Positions 38,562 through 48,240 of a stretch of DNA of 64,000 nucleotides are shown piece after piece. The notes below the pieces were generated by a model, which was not told where the DNA came from, did no database searches, and saw only the letters and a list, made by a program, of their open reading frames with translations. A program made the translations under genes and the position numbers. How positions within the stretch are numbered: position 1 is the first letter of the stretch; every line of letters begins with the position of its first letter. Origin of the DNA: Desulfocapsaceae bacterium (GTDB lineage Bacteria; Desulfobacterota; Desulfobulbia; Desulfobulbales; Desulfocapsaceae); assembly GCA_031292275.1 (NCBI GenBank), contig JARLHL010000071.1:1-64000 (forward strand), written 5' to 3'.

Positions 38562-38589
38562 TCGTATCAGGTTGATCTTTTAATAAAAA

Positions 38590-38630
38590 AGCCCCTGTGG
38601 ACCCTCTTCCGGTCTGCAGGGGCTTTTTTT
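38590..38630 (+). terminator. Attenuator terminator of the anthranilate synthase leader
   Basis: A 13-bp stem (GCCCCTGTGGACC pairing with GGTCTGCAGGGGC, two G-U pairs) with a CTCTTCC loop is followed by seven T residues, 60 bases before the synthase ATG. An upstream GGTCC at 38533-38537, inside the leader ORF, can pair with GGACC of the 5' arm (38599-38603), giving a possible antiterminator. Confidence 0.85.
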
Positions 38631-38691
38631 ATGTCCGGCTCAATTCCCCTCAGATCGGAAGTTATCGTGAACCTATTTGGAGAATTGAACA

Positions 38692-40581
38692 ATGGACACC
38701 ATGATCGACACTCTATTGACCGGCGATACCGCATTCTGCCTGATCCAGAAACAGGATAGCGAAGAGATCCTGATCCTTACCGGAAATCCTTACCTGTTCG
38801 AGAGGATTTCAGACATCCCTCGCCGCTTCGGACAGACCGGCGCCGGGCGGATTTACGACACCATCAGCGTCATCCCGTTTTGCTCGATTCAAGAAAAGGG
38901 CTACAGCGCCAGAGATGAGGGCGAGAAGATCCGCACCATCAGCGTTACCGCCCACAATACGGTGGTGGTGGCGGACTTGATCAGGGCCATCCCCGAACTG
39001 TGGCCAGTCATGAAAAAAGATATCCGGTATGATACGACTGAAGCTCAATATGCAGAAATCATACGGAATATCATCGTGAAGGAGATAGGGAACGGTGAAG
39101 GAGCCAATTTCGTTATCGCCAGGAATGCGACGGGGGGCATCGATAATTTTTCTCTGGGCCATGCGCTGACTATCTTTAAATCACTCCTGCAATATGATTA
39201 CGGTACCTATTGGAAATTTCTTTTCTACGACGGATCGCTGTGCTTTATCGGCTCGACCCCGGAGAGGCATCTTCTTGTCGAAGCTGGCCGGGTCAATATG
39301 AACCCCATCAGCGGTACCTTTAGAAAAGAACGGAATTCCAACCGGGCGCGGTTCAAAAAGGACTTGCTGGCCTTCCTCCGCAATCCCAAGGAGATCAACG
39401 AACTGTTCATGGTCGTTGACGAAGAGTTGAAGATGATGGCCAGGATGTGTCGGCAGGGCGGCGCCATAGTCGGTCCGCTCCTAAAGGAGATGTCCCGGTT
39501 GATCCACACCGAATATCTGCTCTCGGGCACAAGCGACAAGGATATCTTTGATCTCTTCATTGATTCGATGTTTGCGGCGACGGTTGTCGGATCCCCTGTG
39601 GAAAACGCCTGTCGGATCATCGAAAAATATTCCGAAAATTCCAGACGATACTATGGCGGCGCCCTGATGCTGGTCGGACGCGATGAACAGGGCCGAGATT
39701 TCCTCGACTCTCCTATCACAATCCGGACGGCCGAGATTGCCATGGACGGAACCCTGCATCTGAGCGTCGGCGCCACTCTGGTAAAGGATTCCGTGCCGGA
39801 GGACGAGGTCCGCGAGACGCTGGCCAAAGCGGGGGCGCTGATCTCCAGTATCAGCGGGAGCCCGCAGCCGGTCCGCCAACCGGCTCTGCCGAAGATAACC
39901 AATGAAGACGAGATCGCACAGACGCTTGCAGAAAGGAACAAGCACCTGTCAAGCTTCTGGTTTTTCAGGCAGGATCATCCGGTAGCCACACCAAAAAACG
40001 GACAGGCTGCACGTATCACCTTGATCGATAACGAGGACGATTTCATCCATATGCTCAGTCACATCTTCACCGCCATCGGCCTGAAGAGCAGCATCGTTTC
40101 TTACCGGGATTACGATATGGAAAAAGATCGAGGTGATATTACGCTGGTCGGTCCCGGCCCCGGCAACCCCAACGATACGGCAAGCAAAAAGATCATGAAG
40201 ATTCTGGCCATCACCACAAGCTTAGTGACAGGAAAGAGAAAAGGCCTCTTCATCTGCCTGGGCCACCAGATCCTCTGCCGGACCCTTGGTCTGGAGATAA
40301 AAAGAAAGGAGGTCCCGTTCCAGGGCTCCCAGATCAGAATCAACCTTTTCGGCAAAGATGAGATGGTCGGGTTCTATAATACCTTCGCCCCCCAGGTACC
40401 GCAGGCCAAAGGAAACTTCGAGATTGCTACTATTCCCGAGTTGCAAGAGCTGATTGCAATCCGGGGCGAGCATTTTGCAGGATTTCAGTTTCACCCCGAA
40501 TCAATCCTGACCAGAAACGGCGTCGCCATCCTGCAAGAGGCCGTGAACCGGCTTCTAGCATCTTCATTGCCGAAGGCATAG
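38692..40581 (+). CDS. trpE(G): Fused anthranilate synthase (TrpE-TrpG; PhzE-like)
   Basis: The 629-residue protein joins a chorismate-binding TrpE domain (about 1-400; motifs FIGSTPERHLLV, NPISGTFRKER, MDGTLHLSVGATL-type C-terminal core) to a class I glutamine amidotransferase domain (about 440-625; nucleophile Cys522 in FICLGHQILCRTLG, VGFYNTFAP and FQFHPESILT with His and Glu). The fusion order and the KEVPFQGSQIRINLFG and VGFYNTFA stretches resemble PhzE, which makes ADIC for phenazines, as well as stand-alone anthranilate synthases of this branch. The Trp-coded leader upstream argues for tryptophan supply. No phz or other trp gene is adjacent. It is convergent with the autotransporter. 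Confidence 0.85.
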   Translation: MDTMIDTLLTGDTAFCLIQKQDSEEILILTGNPYLFERISDIPRRFGQTGAGRIYDTISVIPFCSIQEKGYSARDEGEKIRTISVTAHNTVVVADLIRAIPELWPVMKKDIRYDTTEAQYAEIIRNIIVKEIGNGEGANFVIARNATGGIDNFSLGHALTIFKSLLQYDYGTYWKFLFYDGSLCFIGSTPERHLLVEAGRVNMNPISGTFRKERNSNRARFKKDLLAFLRNPKEINELFMVVDEELKMMARMCRQGGAIVGPLLKEMSRLIHTEYLLSGTSDKDIFDLFIDSMFAATVVGSPVENACRIIEKYSENSRRYYGGALMLVGRDEQGRDFLDSPITIRTAEIAMDGTLHLSVGATLVKDSVPEDEVRETLAKAGALISSISGSPQPVRQPALPKITNEDEIAQTLAERNKHLSSFWFFRQDHPVATPKNGQAARITLIDNEDDFIHMLSHIFTAIGLKSSIVSYRDYDMEKDRGDITLVGPGPGNPNDTASKKIMKILAITTSLVTGKRKGLFICLGHQILCRTLGLEIKRKEVPFQGSQIRINLFGKDEMVGFYNTFAPQVPQAKGNFEIATIPELQELIAIRGEHFAGFQFHPESILTRNGVAILQEAVNRLLASSLPKA

Positions 40582-40678
40582 AACCCTGGTATTGGTATGC
40601 AGCCGCACAATTAATAAGGATTGACAAAACCTTAAGGTGCGTTTTCGTTCCATTGGACTTCAAACCCCGATTACAACT

Positions 40679-40719
40679 GGGGCTGATCACCAGCCGGGAT
40701 GCATCCGGTGATCAGCCCC
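40679..40719. terminator. Inverted repeat between convergent genes
   Basis: Perfect 13-bp arms GGGGCTGATCACC / GGTGATCAGCCCC with a 15-base loop lie between the anthranilate synthase stop and the autotransporter stop. No U tract is present on either strand. Confidence 0.55.
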
Positions 40720-40729
40720 CAGAATCTCA

Positions 40730-43700
40730 TCACCAGGTATACATGGCCCCCAGACGCAGCGCGTACAGATGATAGTTCTGCTCTCCCCAGGCCCCCGAGG
40801 CAATGGCCCAGCCGGTCCAGTCCTTGCCGAAGCTGGCATTCAGGCCGAGTTTGAGCTCGTAACGATCAACCGGATAGAGGCCGTTCATCGGCAGACTGTC
40901 GAAAGACATGGAGCCGTTGTTGCTGAAGTGCCACCAGTTGACTGTGACATAGGGTTGGAACTTGTGGTCTTCATCCCGAATGTAGGTCCGATGCAGACGC
41001 AGGCCGAGCCGGCTGACAAGCTCGTTGGAGTCGGCGCCGGACACAAACGTCCCACTGGGCTCGGTCAGATCGTTCTGCGTATAGGCCCTGTAGATCAACT
41101 GTGCTTGCGGCTCTATCACCCAGTCGTTATCCAGGGGCTTGGCATAGCCGAGCTCGCCGGAGACGGCCCATCCCTGGGCGTTATAGTTGACATCCGGCAG
41201 CTCGTCTCCCTTGACCGTATTGTTGAACCAGCCGTATTGGAACCAGGTGTCGACATAGGTGCCCAGCTTGTTCTCGTCGTTTCGGTACCAGGTATCGTAA
41301 ATCCCCAGGATCAGTCCATCCACGAGGCCCTGGGCCCGGAAGGGATTGTCCTGGGCCCTGGTATTGCTGTTGCTCTCGCCATATGCAGCCATCAGGCCGA
41401 TATGGTTGCGGTCCTTACTCTCACTGAAAACGTTCCATTTGCCCAGCTCAGCCCCGCCGTGCAGGAGGAAGGAGTCGGTGGTGACCGTAAAATTATGGTC
41501 GGCACTATCGCTCCCGCCCGTCATGCCGACCAGACGCAGCCAGACCGAAGGCGATTTGTCTTCGTCGGGGTTAAATCCCTGCCCTTCCCTGTACTGGGGC
41601 TCGCCGAGCCGGTCATGCAGGCTGTGGATGAACATCTGTCCGGCCATCTGCCGGTTGGAGAGATAGGCGGGCACCTCAGGCCTGTACAGCGGTTCTTCCG
41701 GAGGTCCGGGAGGAGCGACCGGCGACAAATCTGAGCGCAGATACCAGTTTCCATCCGGACTTATCCCTCCATGGAAGAGCTCATATTCGTAGACACCCGC
41801 CACCGCCCGGCCGTTCAGGCTGAAGGCGTTGGCCGCCGAACGGGTCGAATCCAGGACCTGAACCACTAGGATGCCGTCGCCGACAGTCATGGCCCCGGCC
41901 CCGCCGGTATTATGCACCGCGATCTTGGTCGCCCCGTTGACGCCGACGGCGGTACCGTCCACCACCAGGGTATCGGAGCGGGTCGCAGCACCGCCCTCGT
42001 TGAGCACGGTATTGACCATGAGCAGGCCGCCGTTGGAGATGAAGGTGCCGGAGCCGGGCGTACCGGCCAGCCGTCCGCCGGTAATCGTCAAGACGTTACC
42101 TGTTGCAGCATTGGTCATAAGGTCGATGACGCCGCTGTTGGTGAAGATCGTCACTCCGAGCAGCTGACCCTGGACCGTGCCGCCGAGGCTCATGGCGTTA
42201 TTGGCATTGCCCTGGGGAAGATACTGCCCTGTCGTGTCGATGGCGGTCGCGCCGCTCACCTCGGCCAGAGCCAGCGTGCCGTTGTTGCTGAAGGTGTTGT
42301 TGCTGCCGATACCCAGGTCGGCAACGGCCACGCGTACGGTGTCGCGGACCCCGTCGCCGCTGGTATCGGCAAAGTGTCTGAGGTTGAAGGTGCCGTCGTT
42401 GACCAGGCTGTTGTTGCTCCCGCCCAGAGTGATGAAGCCATCGATGATACCGGTATTATTTATCTGCGGATCCATTGATCCGGCGGCGGCCCGGAAGAGA
42501 TCGATGGAGACGACGGCGCGATCGGACAGCGATCCTATCATACCGGCATTATTCAATATCGCGATGCCGTTGGCAGAACCGAAGACCATACCTGCGGACG
42601 GAAACCCGTACACCGGACCGACGCTGGAGACGTCCGGCTGCCACCCGCCCATGATGGAACCGCCCTGAGCGATGTTGACAGTGACGTCCCCCCCGCCTTT
42701 TGCCTTGATGCCGACACTGTATTCTCCCGTGGCCGAGACCTGGCTGGCGCTGACCTGCACGGTGCCGGTCGTCGAATTGGCCCATATACCGTGGGCTTCG
42801 TTTCCCGTGGTCGAGATCGGGCCCGATGCTGCCACGGCAACCGATCCGCCCTGCCCAGGAATACTGCCCAGCACGCCGTTGCCGCTGTCTGTCAGGATGC
42901 CGAAGGCCCTCAGACCTGTGGTTGTGATCGGGCCGGTGGCATTGACGGCGACACTGCCTGTATCCGACAGGGCGAGGATACCGTCGCCGCCACCACCCGC
43001 GGTGGTGATGCCAGGACCTGTGTAGGTAATATTGACGGGAGCGTCCGCCCGGCTTATGCCCCTGATGCCGACCGGATTATTGGTCCAGCCTGTATTGGGT
43101 GCTGCAGCCCCGGACATATTGATATTTGATGCCACCTGCATCGTCACGGCGGCACTCTGTGCGGCAGTACCGCTGGTTTCGGCAGCAATACCGGGATAGA
43201 TGAGCCCGCTGGAGGTCACGTTGATCGTCGTGCCGCTGTCGGTGATGACCTGGGCCACGCCACTGACGGAACTTGCGCTAATGCCGTAGGCCTGGCTTCC
43301 CTGCATGGCGATCGTCCCGCTACGATAGTGCACGGATGCGTCACCGGTGCTCGAATTTGCATACAAGGCCGGCAAGGGATGAGCCACCGGCGGAAACGGT
43401 CCCGGTGATATTTCCTAAGGCATCAATACTGGCATTCCCTTTAAGAGCATCGGCCACGGCGAAAATCCCGGCCGACTGGGATCCGCTGATCGTGATCCCC
43501 GGGCCGGTATAGGTGACGCTTGCGGAGGCGTTCGGATTACCACCATTTATGGCAGAGGCCAGTATGCCGTAGGTGTCAATTTGGCCGGCAACATCGATCT
43601 TGCCCGAGGCGCTCACGGTGGCATCGCCATAGGCAGACGCCACCAGGCCTTGCTGGTGGACAAGAGAAGAGTTGGGAAAACCGGTATTGGTGATCGTTGC

Positions 43701-44057
43701 GCCATTGGCATTCAACACGACCGGGCTTGAACTGACGCCGGAATTGATACCGCTGACGTTGACGGCGTTGCCGATATTTTCGTTGTTGGTTGTAACCGTG
43801 ACATTTGAATTCAGTGTGACGTTTACCGCCTGACCTGCCGGGGCCAGATAGGAAATGCCGCTCAGGTAGGGGCCGCCTGCGCAGGTGACAAAACCCGACA
43901 CCAGAGGCCCGCATTCATTCGCCGCCTGCACAGGCTGTGCTGCTCCAAAAGAGAGAGCCACCATTGAAAAGCCTGCAAGAACACGGAGGCTTCGATATTT
44001 TACAGAGCCCCTGCTGATCCCAACGAGAAATCGCTGCCTTTGGAAATTTCGCTTCAT
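40730..44057 (-). pseudogene. Autotransporter (passenger plus beta-barrel), frameshifted
   Basis: Reading on the minus strand from ATG 44057 (AGGAGG Shine-Dalgarno), a long signal peptide (MKRNFQRQRFLVG..., cleavage after AQPVQA) leads into a Gly/Ser/Thr/Asn-rich passenger with repeated TYTGPGIT, YGI/GIWA and N-x-TG units, as in beta-helical passengers. After about 230 residues the frame ends at a TGA (43341-43343). Skipping one G near 43369 restores ...LYANSSTGDASV and a continuous frame to 40730. The last 270 residues form an autotransporter beta-domain ending in LYALRLGAMYTW. The total would be about 1,110 residues. Either a true frameshift mutation or a sequencing error; there is no homopolymer at the site. 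Confidence 0.8.
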
Positions 44058-44638
44058 CGCTCTTCCTCCTGACATGTATTCTTTATTCGATAACGATATC
44101 TCCTCACAGTGTGAAATACATTATATTTACTACGTATCATAGGAATATACTATATTAAATGATTTTACGAAAGGATGTAACTTAAGTGAACTCTATCAAA
44201 AAAATACATTAAGTCCCCGATCCATTTTCTAGCGGATTTCACAAAAAGCAAAATAGAGGGAAAATATGACAGGCCAGGTCAGGACCAGAGATCGCCGACC
44301 CAGGCCAGACAGGAGGTCTGGGAAATGAGCGTATTGACAGAGCAGAGCTGGTATGACGGGGTGGGAATTTTTGAGGAAAAATGAAGGAAATCGTGGAGGC
44401 GGCCTGAGAGAAAGCCTCTCAATAACTGCCTTCAGAACGTACAGGGCGAAACGAAACTACAGCCGGGACCGGCTTCAGGAATGTACAGATCAGGAGGGTA
44501 ATTGCAGTGCAGCATGAGGCTGCGCAGTCACGGGAGATTGTATTTATTGAACATGACGAGGGTCCTTCCCTGTTGCAGGATCGGGCCATATAAAAAAACC
44601 AAGGAGAAATAACCGGAACGGGGGCCGGGCGAAAACAG
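44058..44638. other. Spacer between autotransporter and rlpA-like gene
   Basis: These 581 bases have no supported gene. The part next to the autotransporter start (44090-44170) is very AT-rich and is the likely promoter region. The remainder is moderately GC-rich with no clear frame, hairpin or repeat. Confidence 0.5.
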
Positions 44639-45340
44639 CTACAGGACCTTCATCACCAGGGTATCGACGCCGTTCTGGATCATGGAAAGCCTCTGGGCCA
44701 CGCCATAGGAGAGATCCACGTCACGTCCATCCACATAGGGACCGCGGTCGGTAACGACTGCAGTGATTGTTTGACCGGTACGCGGATTTTTCAGCTCCAC
44801 CTTGGTCCCCAGGGGGAGATCCTTGTGGGCTATGGTATTGGCGTACATATTATAGGGCGAACCATTGGCCATGGTCTTGCCGTGAAAGTCCTTCCCGTAC
44901 CAGGAGGCGACGACCTGGCCTGGGGGCGGAGGCTCAGCCTTCTTGATGGTCAGCTTCTGTCCCACCTGAATTTTGTCGGGATCGTCGATTTGGTTATCCT
45001 TGGCCAGATCCTCGACATTGACATGAAATTTGTTGACAGCCAGGCTCCAGAGGGTGTCCCCGGCCTGCACGGTGTAGTCGGCAGACGCTGTGGTCTTGCG
45101 GGTGGTCTGGGACTGTTGGGCGAGCGCTTTTTCTTTGGTTGCCTGATCAAGGGCAGCAGAAAAAGTCCTCTGGGCCGCCGGGGTCTTTATCCCTTCTCTG
45201 ACGTACCAGTTGCACGACCTGCTCTGGTTGCTGATGGCAACCGGCCTCTGCCGGGCTGCAGCCTGCAGGTTCGTTTGAGCCTGGAAGTGCTGGATATAAT
45301 GTGTCAGGATGTCATTTCTCTGCAGCATAATCTTATCCAT
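44639..45340 (-). CDS. RlpA-like double-psi beta-barrel protein with LysM domain
   Basis: The 233-residue protein has a LysM domain (YTVQAGDTLWSLAVNKFHV...KIQVGQKLTIK, residues about 88-135) followed by an RlpA/DPBB domain (VVASWYGKDFHGKTMANG, TIAHKDLPLGTKVEL, VTDRGPYVDGRDVDLSYG, residues about 143-230). RlpA proteins bind or cleave peptidoglycan lacking stem peptides at division septa. The unusual point is the N terminus: from the ATG at 45340 there is no signal peptide, lipobox or hydrophobic helix, although the domains act in the periplasm. The start could be misassigned, or the protein is exported by another route or released otherwise. Confidence 0.8.
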   Translation of the reverse strand: MDKIMLQRNDILTHYIQHFQAQTNLQAAARQRPVAISNQSRSCNWYVREGIKTPAAQRTFSAALDQATKEKALAQQSQTTRKTTASADYTVQAGDTLWSLAVNKFHVNVEDLAKDNQIDDPDKIQVGQKLTIKKAEPPPPGQVVASWYGKDFHGKTMANGSPYNMYANTIAHKDLPLGTKVELKNPRTGQTITAVVTDRGPYVDGRDVDLSYGVAQRLSMIQNGVDTLVMKVL

Positions 45341-45408
45341 CAACCCTGCGGACGCATATGATCTCGCCCTGAAAATCCCGGAAGGGCCATGAATTGGGCC
45401 CAGCCTCT

Positions 45409-45438
45409 TTCCGGTCAGACACCTCTGCCTGACCGGAA
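45409..45438. terminator. Inverted repeat downstream of aspC
   Basis: Perfect 10-bp arms TTCCGGTCAG / CTGACCGGAA with a 10-base loop lie between the aspC stop and the rlpA-like start. No strong U tract is present. The remaining 250-base spacer holds no gene. Confidence 0.5.
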
Positions 45439-45593
45439 TCCGCTCCCGTTTTTCAATCAGCGAAAGACAGCGGCGGCTTACGGTCAGGTCTACAAAACAG
45501 TTTCTCTTACTTCTCTATCGGCCAATGAGAGAATTTCTTAAACCCGGGTGATTTTTTTCTCTGGATTTGGCAGATCATCCGGCGAAGCGAGAC

Positions 45594-46787
45594 CTATTTC
45601 AGGGCCTCTGCGATCGAATCGCAGACATATTCAATATTTTTCGAGGAGAGACCGGCCAGATTGATACGGCCGCCGCCAACCACATAAATCCCCTTCCTGT
45701 CTCTTAGCCAGGCAACGGTCTCATCCGAAATGCCGCTGAATGAAAACATCCCCCGCTGCTCCTTTATGGAGGAAAAATCTCCCCGCACACCCCTCTTGGC
45801 CAGACCGTCGACCAGGGCTGCCCGCATGCCGACAATACGCTCACGCATACCATTCAACTCTCCCAGCCATTGCGCATGCAGGGCAGGATCATTGAGGATG
45901 GTGGCGACGACCAGACCGCCATGGGCCGGGGGATTGGAGTAACAGACGCGGACCGTGGACTTTAGATGGCTCATGGCGACTTTTGACTCTTCCGGACTGG
46001 GACTGACAAGGGTCAGGGCGCCGGTTCGTTCATTATAGAGGCCGAAATTTTTGGAAAAGGAACTGGCGACGAAATAATCTTCCCGCAGCAGGGCAAACTG
46101 GGCAATGGCCAGACGGTCCTCAACGATGCCCTGACCCAGTCCCTGGTAGGCAAAATCAAGAAATGGGGTCCAGCCCTTCTGCCGGCTCATCTGTGCAACC
46201 TGCTGCCACTGTTCGGCGGACAGATCGACACCGCTTGGATTATGGCAACAGGCGTGCAGAAGAACGATGTCGCGTTCGGGGATCGCCTCCAGACAGGCCA
46301 GCATTTTTTCAAAATCGACCTTTTTGGTCACGGGATTGTAATAGGGATATTCGTCCAGAGGAAAACCGGCGGACCCGAAGATTCCCTTATGATTGGCCCA
46401 GGTCGGCGCGCTGACCCAGACCTTGGCGTCGGGTTTGAACTTTTTCAGCAGATCGGCGCCTACCCTCAGGGCCCCCGTTCCGCCCGGGGTATGGACAGTT
46501 GCAGCACGATACGATGCAATCACCTCACTCTCCTCACCGAAGAGGAGGTTCTGCACACCGGCAGCATAGGATGGATCGCCTGATATCGGCAGGTAAGTCT
46601 TGCTGCGTTCCTTCTGCAGCAGTATGGCCTCAGCGGCCTTGACGCAATGAAGAATAGGCGTATTGCCGTCGTCATCCTTATAAACACCGACACCCAGGTT
46701 CACTTTCCGGGGATTCGTTTCCTTCCTGAAGGCTTCAGTCAAACCCAGGATCGAATCCTCAGGTGCAGCGTTAATGTTTTTCCACAT
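45594..46787 (-). CDS. Aspartate/aromatic aminotransferase (AspC/TyrB family)
   Basis: The product is 397 residues from ATG 46787 (GGAGG Shine-Dalgarno), the typical class I aminotransferase Iα length. Motifs are RKVNLGVGVYKDDDG, the HACCHNPSGVDLS phosphate/PLP contact, FLDFAYQGLGQG, and the PLP lysine in SSFSKNFGLYNERTGALT. The C-terminal arginine in GGGRINLAGLSSKN binds the substrate carboxylate. It transfers the amino group between aspartate, tyrosine or phenylalanine and 2-oxoglutarate; AspC and TyrB cannot be distinguished here. It is divergent from the DUF1641-SQR genes, with 400 bases between. Confidence 0.93.
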   Translation of the reverse strand: MWKNINAAPEDSILGLTEAFRKETNPRKVNLGVGVYKDDDGNTPILHCVKAAEAILLQKERSKTYLPISGDPSYAAGVQNLLFGEESEVIASYRAATVHTPGGTGALRVGADLLKKFKPDAKVWVSAPTWANHKGIFGSAGFPLDEYPYYNPVTKKVDFEKMLACLEAIPERDIVLLHACCHNPSGVDLSAEQWQQVAQMSRQKGWTPFLDFAYQGLGQGIVEDRLAIAQFALLREDYFVASSFSKNFGLYNERTGALTLVSPSPEESKVAMSHLKSTVRVCYSNPPAHGGLVVATILNDPALHAQWLGELNGMRERIVGMRAALVDGLAKRGVRGDFSSIKEQRGMFSFSGISDETVAWLRDRKGIYVVGGGRINLAGLSSKNIEYVCDSIAEALK

Positions 46788-46990
46788 ATTCGTTTTCCTC
46801 CAAAACGCATTCTCGGTCAAAAAAGCAAACTTTTAAAATATCGTTTCAGGCAACTGGTGTCAACACTATTGCCCATTTAAATCATTTTTTTCTCCCGCAG
46901 CGGGACGACAGCAGAAATACGTCAGGAAAGATGGTGGATTTTTCCCTTTTTTAAAGAAATTAAAAAACCCGGGGCTTGTTTATTTTCAAC

Positions 46991-47021
46991 TGGACACTAC
47001 TGTTACTGAGTAGTATATAAT
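46991..47021 (+). promoter_or_regulatory. Promoter for the DUF1641-SQR genes
   Basis: A perfect TATAAT at 47016-47021 is paired, 19 bases upstream, with TGGACA (46991-46996), a near -35 box. It faces the DUF1641 gene with a leader of about 160 bases. The spacing is slightly long, as in regulated promoters. Confidence 0.55.
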
Positions 47022-47045
47022 CGGGAATATTCTACTACCTAGTAG
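46996..47045. promoter_or_regulatory. Paired inverted repeats overlapping the SQR promoter
   Basis: Two related dyads overlap and follow the promoter: ACTACT-N7-AGTAGT (46996-47014), between -35 and -10, and CTACTA-CC-TAGTAG (47032-47045), just after the predicted start. Shared CTACT/AGTAG half-sites placed around a promoter look like operators for a dimeric repressor. The repressor gene is not in the immediate neighbourhood. Confidence 0.5.
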
Positions 47046-47187
47046 TATACTATTAGCCGTTGATCGTATTGGATATGGCGCCAGAAGAAGAGGTGTTCTT
47101 TCGATACGGTCGAATGCATGAGATGAGAAAATCACCTTATTATGAATATTGCTTTGGCAATGTAACACAACAAAGAGAGCTGACGCG

Positions 47188-48105
47188 ATGGATGAAGCCT
47201 TAATTTTAGAAAAATTAGACAATCTTTCAAATGAGATCCAATCGTTAAAGGCTGGCGTTCTGGCAGAACTAAAACAGGAGATGATGCCTATTGTCCACCA
47301 GACAGGTCCGCTCGTCTCAGACTGTCTTTCGGAACTTGATCAGGAGCAGAGAAGAGATGACCTCGTTCATTTCATGCGCAGCCTTGTTTTGAATGTCGAG
47401 ACCCTGAATTCCCTCCTCACCACCGCCAAAGGTGCGATGGAACTCAAAAATGAAATCGAACCCATCGCCAAGCTGGTTGTGCCGGGGGCGCTGGAGCTCT
47501 TCTCGTCACTGGAGGGGCAGTTCAACGCCGACGATGTGGTAGCATTGATCCGCAACAGCATCGGCAACATCCAGCATTTCAACACCGCCATCACCATGCT
47601 GAAGGCCGGTATGGAGCTGAAGGACGAGATCGAACCTATCGCCAAACTGGTTGTGCCGAGATTGCTGGAGACCTTTACCGAGCTGGAAGGACTGTACGAC
47701 GGAGATGAAATCACTGCTCTCTTGCGGAACACCCTGAGCAATGTCCACAATTTCAACACCGCCCTTACCATGCTGAAGGCCGGTATGGAGTTGAAAGATG
47801 AGATTGAGCCCCTGGCAAAGCTTACCCTGCCGGGAATTATCGAATTCTTTAACGAAATGAGCGGAATGCTGAAAGTTGCCGGAGCAGCTGCGGAAGCGGT
47901 CAAAAATCTCAAATGTTCTGACGCCCAGGCTGAAGCGATGAGTGCCGTAATACGCGGCATCGATTTGAGCAAATCAAATAGAATAGGACCTGTTGGCGCA
48001 GTCAAGAAACTCTATGATCCCAAAGTGCAGGAGGCTCTGGGGATTATATTCACAATGCTGGAAGCAGTGGGGGCAATCAGCCAGGCGCACCGGGACAACC
48101 AATAA
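47188..48105 (+). CDS. DUF1641 protein with internal 58-residue repeats
   Basis: The 305-residue protein (ATG 47188; AGAGAG upstream) is helical and belongs to the DUF1641 group that often accompanies FAD-dependent sulfide:quinone-type oxidoreductases. It contains a direct protein repeat of exactly 58 residues (174 bases): units beginning MELKNEIEPIAKLVVP at 47437 and MELKDEIEPIAKLVVP at 47611, and a shorter unit starting MELKDEIEPLAKLTLP at 47785. Each ends in an IxNxxxFNTAxTMLKAG-type helix. No cysteine cluster or membrane helix is evident, so it could be a scaffold or membrane-association partner for the two SQR-like proteins that follow. The role is unproven. Confidence 0.8.
   Translation: MDEALILEKLDNLSNEIQSLKAGVLAELKQEMMPIVHQTGPLVSDCLSELDQEQRRDDLVHFMRSLVLNVETLNSLLTTAKGAMELKNEIEPIAKLVVPGALELFSSLEGQFNADDVVALIRNSIGNIQHFNTAITMLKAGMELKDEIEPIAKLVVPRLLETFTELEGLYDGDEITALLRNTLSNVHNFNTALTMLKAGMELKDEIEPLAKLTLPGIIEFFNEMSGMLKVAGAAAEAVKNLKCSDAQAEAMSAVIRGIDLSKSNRIGPVGAVKKLYDPKVQEALGIIFTMLEAVGAISQAHRDNQ
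47437..47883 (+). repeat. Tandem 174-base coding repeat in the DUF1641 gene
   Basis: Two full units (47437-47610, 47611-47784) and a partial third (from 47785) are in register at exactly 174 bases, with strong amino-acid identity between units but many third-position changes. This implies old duplication kept by selection. Confidence 0.8.
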
Positions 48106-48240
48106 TGAGCCGGTGTTTGCCCGCAGTGGAGCCATCTGATTGCAGCTTCCGGCGGAAGGGAGATCGGCAAAACACAAATGAAATGAACCGACGGAAAACT
48201 TTTTTTCTGAACTATACATAGAAAGGAGCAAGAAAACGCT

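Noticed and set aside
47114-47203. 29-codon ORF overlapping the DUF1641 start
   Set aside because: It lacks a Shine-Dalgarno sequence and has no special codon content, so a leader-peptide role is not supported.
47437-47883. CRISPR-like or mobile tandem repeat
   Set aside because: The 174-base units are in-frame coding repeats of a helical protein with third-position divergence; they are not spaced short repeats.
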